NCBI GenBank assembly: GCA_002787775.1
Contig: PCUW01000039.1
Location: 1-64,000 of the forward strand
DNA: 64,000 nucleotides
Direction: 5' to 3'
Source of the DNA: Bdellovibrionales bacterium CG12_big_fil_rev_8_21_14_0_65_38_15
Lineage (GTDB): Bacteria > Bdellovibrionota > Bacteriovoracia > Bacteriovoracales > Bacteriovoracaceae
The notes beneath the pieces are model-generated. The model was not told the DNA's origin. It saw only the letters and a list, made by a program, of their open reading frames with translations, and searched no databases. How positions within the stretch are numbered: the first letter of the stretch is position 1; each line of letters begins with the position of its first letter. Shown here piece by piece: positions 61,390 through 64,000 of the stretch. Both the position numbers and the translations under genes were made by a program.

Positions 61390-63779
61390 TAGAACAATCC
61401 CCTTGTGCATAGATTAGAAATATCACAAAAGGTGCATACTTTTTTATTTAAAGGTTGTGCTAACCATAAAGAATCTTTTTTTAGTTTTTCGAAAGAGTTA
61501 GTTTCTTTTGAACTAAACTCTATTTGATCCAGTTTAAATTTTTCCTCATCAATCTCATGGATTTTTATATTTATTTCTTGCTCTTCAAATCGAAGAGTTG
61601 AAACTTCATTCCAAGCTGAATAGAGAAGACTTTCCGAAAGGTCTCTCAAACATAAATAACCCCAAAACAGATATCCTTTATCTGATCTCTCAATATGACG
61701 AAGATAGTTCCATAACTGAATTTTTTCAAAGCTTTCGTGCTCGCCTTTTGCAGGGATGCTTGCTCCAGATCTTTTAAAGTCGAGCACTCCTATCCCAAGT
61801 GACGTCTCAATAATAAGGTCCACACGACCAGCATACTCACCATCAATATATTTATCTTCAAATTTAAAAATTGGATCTGGAAGCATTTCTTTTAATGCTA
61901 AAAGAAACTGTATTCCATTTTTAGAAAATATTCTCACTTCTTGTAGTGCACTCAAATAATCTGAACGCTCTAGTGTAATCTTATGTTTTTTAAGCATTGC
62001 TTGGAGTTCACTAACACAAAGTGCTTGGTGCTTTTGAATATTCCAAGAGTCTTCTTTATTTAGAAATTTTTCAACAACAGCGTGTTCAATTTCACCTAAG
62101 AACCTTGGTTCTAAAATTGTTTGCTTAATCGCTTTCTCATTAACTTTCTCAACAAACTGGTAATAATACTTTCTTGGACAATCTATATAGTTTTGAAGTC
62201 GACTTGGAGATATTGGTAGTTTTACCACTACCTTCTTTTTAGGTGATAAACTTATTAGGTCTTTTCGCTCTTTTATCTGCTCATTTTTTTGAGATATGAT
62301 GTTAAAATTTATTCCTTTCAACATCTCGGCCCAACCAAGGTCGTGTTCAACCAAGCCCTCTTCTATAAGCAGTGTTGCTTTCGTTTTCTTCAGTACCTCT
62401 CTAAATTCCTCACGAGCTTTTAAAAAATCTAATTCAGCTCGTCTTCTTGGGCCTAGCGCCGAAAGTAAAGTAGCAACTTCTTGAGAATATTCTGATGATG
62501 CTAGTTTAAACGCCGAGTGAGAACTATTAATACAAACTAGCACTTTGCGATCATTTTCAATATCTACAACATCTGTAAAGCTATAGATTTTCCCTTTTCT
62601 AGGTTTTAAACCCAGATGCGGAGCCTGATAAATTCTTGGTGAATTTAAATGTGTACAGTTTCTAATGACTTCCCAATCGAAAATTGAAATTTGTTGGTTA
62701 GTAGTCGCTAACTCTAGCCATTCTTTAATTGTTTCTTTTAATAAACCAAGAGCTTTAATGCCTCGAAAATCATTATCTTCTAGACATTTATTTTGATACT
62801 CAGAAATCGAAACAAGTATAGTTTCTGTTTCAATAATCTGATCTTTATTTTCACCAAATAAGATACGTATCTTAGATTCAAACTTTGTAAATAAATCACT
62901 TAATAGATCTAATGGCGTTTTAAAAAATAGACCACCAATTGGTATTTCGAGGTAGTCCCTTAGAGTTGGTCTTGAGGTACCTAGCAAAATATCAATATCT
63001 TCAGCATCAAGTTTGGTTAATGTTTCCGCCATTCTATTTTTGGGAAAGCGTACTGTATTAAAGTTATGCTCAAATTCACCTTCAGTTTCGTTATCTAGTT
63101 CATCAGTAAGAATCCAACTAATCCAATCTGTTTGGTATCTTTTTTGATATAAAGATTTACGATAAGGAATTATGACTTCCTGCCTAATCGCTAGAGACTT
63201 AAGTAAATCAATTTGCACACCTGACAGATGTCCAAAGCCGTAAAAGACTATTTTTTCTTTGCTTAAATGTTCAAAAGGTGAAGGAGTAGACCGGTATGCA
63301 CTTGCTAATAAGGAGTAACTTGAATGCTCATCATACATTCCTGCATTATCCATTGAGCTCCATAGAACTTTTACCCCATTTTTTACTTCAGGATGATAGT
63401 GCTCCAGTATCTCTTCCACTGTTTCAAGTTCAAGAGTTGTTCCTCTTAGCTCTGTTAGTAAGGTAAAGGACTGAATAAATCGTTGGTAATTATAATCGGG
63501 AAAAACCGTTTTCCAAAAAATTGAAAGATAAAGTAATAGCTCTGATTTTCTAGATATTTTAGGAGGTTCTTCTAATACATTAAATTGGTTTGAAATAAAT
63601 TTTGAAATGGTGATGACATCGATTGAAGAGAATCTCTCATCTTTGAATAAATGTGCTCGAACCCTATCAGCCTCTGATGGGCTGGGACAAACAACAATGG
63701 TCTGACTATTTTCTGATGCCCAGAAGCTATCAGCAAAGAGGTCGTCGCTTTCATTGTACAGTTTTACACTTAGCGACAT
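61389..63779 (-). CDS. addB: AddB-like PD-(D/E)xK nuclease subunit
   Basis: The protein has 796 residues with GAGG 6 bases before the ATG. The N-terminal 550 residues resemble an inactivated helicase (IVVCPSPSEADRVRAHLF begins where Walker A would be, with no GKT). The C-terminus has the iron-sulfur nuclease layout: SRLQNYIDCPRKYYYQFV, GEIEHAVVEKFL, AGRVDLII, GVLDFKRSG, then CTFCDISNLC (CxxCx5C). It is shorter than B. subtilis AddB (about 1160). It forms the partner of AddA in a two-gene operon with a TAATG junction. The name is by architecture and context. Confidence 0.82.
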   Translation of the reverse strand: MSLSVKLYNESDDLFADSFWASENSQTIVVCPSPSEADRVRAHLFKDERFSSIDVITISKFISNQFNVLEEPPKISRKSELLLYLSIFWKTVFPDYNYQRFIQSFTLLTELRGTTLELETVEEILEHYHPEVKNGVKVLWSSMDNAGMYDEHSSYSLLASAYRSTPSPFEHLSKEKIVFYGFGHLSGVQIDLLKSLAIRQEVIIPYRKSLYQKRYQTDWISWILTDELDNETEGEFEHNFNTVRFPKNRMAETLTKLDAEDIDILLGTSRPTLRDYLEIPIGGLFFKTPLDLLSDLFTKFESKIRILFGENKDQIIETETILVSISEYQNKCLEDNDFRGIKALGLLKETIKEWLELATTNQQISIFDWEVIRNCTHLNSPRIYQAPHLGLKPRKGKIYSFTDVVDIENDRKVLVCINSSHSAFKLASSEYSQEVATLLSALGPRRRAELDFLKAREEFREVLKKTKATLLIEEGLVEHDLGWAEMLKGINFNIISQKNEQIKERKDLISLSPKKKVVVKLPISPSRLQNYIDCPRKYYYQFVEKVNEKAIKQTILEPRFLGEIEHAVVEKFLNKEDSWNIQKHQALCVSELQAMLKKHKITLERSDYLSALQEVRIFSKNGIQFLLALKEMLPDPIFKFEDKYIDGEYAGRVDLIIETSLGIGVLDFKRSGASIPAKGEHESFEKIQLWNYLRHIERSDKGYLFWGYLCLRDLSESLLYSAWNEVSTLRFEEQEINIKIHEIDEEKFKLDQIEFSSKETNSFEKLKKDSLWLAQPLNKKVCTFCDISNLCTRGLF

Positions 63780-63863
63780 TATTAAACCTCAAAAAATATT
63801 AGGGACACGATCGGGTCTGTGTGTTAAACGATTAGTATCGTAACTCTTATCACTGGGTTCGTC

Positions 63864-64000
63864 ATGCTAGAGCAAAGTCGACTTACTGGATTTATAGATC
63901 AAAAAGCTGGTTTCACCCTGCATTTTTTTGATGGGCAAAGTGTCATCAGGGATTTAGCGCTTATTCACGATATTAAAGGTGATGGCTTTAGTTTTTTTCG
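63864..64000 (+). CDS. Start of an unidentified protein (cut by window edge)
   Basis: An ATG at 63864 opens a frame that runs off the window after about 45 codons. The visible part, LTGFIDQKAGFTLHFFDGQ followed by LALIHDIKGDGF, alternates strands and looks like the beginning of a soluble alpha/beta domain, without a signal peptide. It is divergent from addB with an 84-base gap, which must hold both promoters. A chaperone of the Hsp33 type is conceivable but cannot be supported from 45 residues. Confidence 0.5.
   Translation, partial: MLEQSRLTGFIDQKAGFTLHFFDGQSVIRDLALIHDIKGDGFSFF

Overview
The window is AT-rich, gene-dense bacterial DNA from a Gram-negative cell: there are lipoproteins, outer-membrane barrels, phosphatidylserine decarboxylase, GmhA, and an envelope-spanning TolQ/TolR plus FHA/TPR machine. 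The predicted gliding-type Agl/Glt apparatus, together with B12-dependent MetH, AddAB-like recombination enzymes and many secreted proteins of unknown function, fits a Bdellovibrio-like predator or relative (Bdellovibrionota, perhaps the Bacteriovorax/Peredibacter side). That placement is inference. Many starts are GTG or TTG but still have good GGAG ribosome binding sites. I see no tRNA, rRNA, insertion sequence, prophage or CRISPR array.

Layout. 1-6.1 kb: sugar-nucleotide and surface-glycan genes (end of gmd, fcl, galE, an aldose 1-epimerase relative, a GT4 glycosyltransferase), two lipoproteins, and a DUF1640-like coiled-coil protein with 33-bp tandem repeats. 6.1-10.8 kb: a translationally coupled metF-metH pair. 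10.8-14.4 kb: two small HTH proteins, an endonuclease/exonuclease/phosphatase-fold enzyme probably made from a leaderless mRNA, psd, and an HtrA-type protease. 14.4-18.8 kb: a YejABE-type peptide importer without its ATPase, and a secreted coiled-coil protein. 18.9-21.7 kb: secreted or unknown proteins, including a methyltransferase with a signal peptide and a matrixin-like metalloprotease with a sorting-signal-like tail. 21.7-22.2 kb: the only long gene-free stretch, with three perfect hairpins.

22.2-24.0 kb: convergent Coq4-like and JmjC/cupin genes. The JmjC protein has HCA where HxD is expected. 24.2-33.5 kb: a tightly packed run of beta-ketoacyl synthase III, ATP-grasp ligase, OleD-like reductase, metallo-beta-lactamase-fold hydrolase, F390/PaaK-type adenylating enzyme, formyltransferase, MMPL/RND exporter and an outer-membrane protein. 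This looks like an undescribed biosynthesis-and-export locus for a fatty-acid-derived product and is the best novelty candidate in the window. 33.6-35.6 kb: groES-groEL.

35.8-42.8 kb: a small secreted protein, a ClC antiporter with CBS domains, and a glucan-use module: GH15 glucoamylase divergent from a sodium/glucose symporter and a ROK glucokinase, with a 12-bp palindrome over the shared promoter region. 42.8-47.2 kb: polA (proofreading motifs lost), an RDD membrane protein, trxA and gmhA. 47.3-57.9 kb: the Agl/Glt-like machine, with the motor genes (TolQ-like and two TolR-like) on the plus strand converging on an envelope operon (barrel, two large TPR proteins, TPR lipoprotein, small secreted protein, FHA/TonB-like protein) on the minus strand. 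58.0-63.8 kb: AddA-like and AddB-like helicase/nuclease genes, then the start of an unidentified gene at the right edge.
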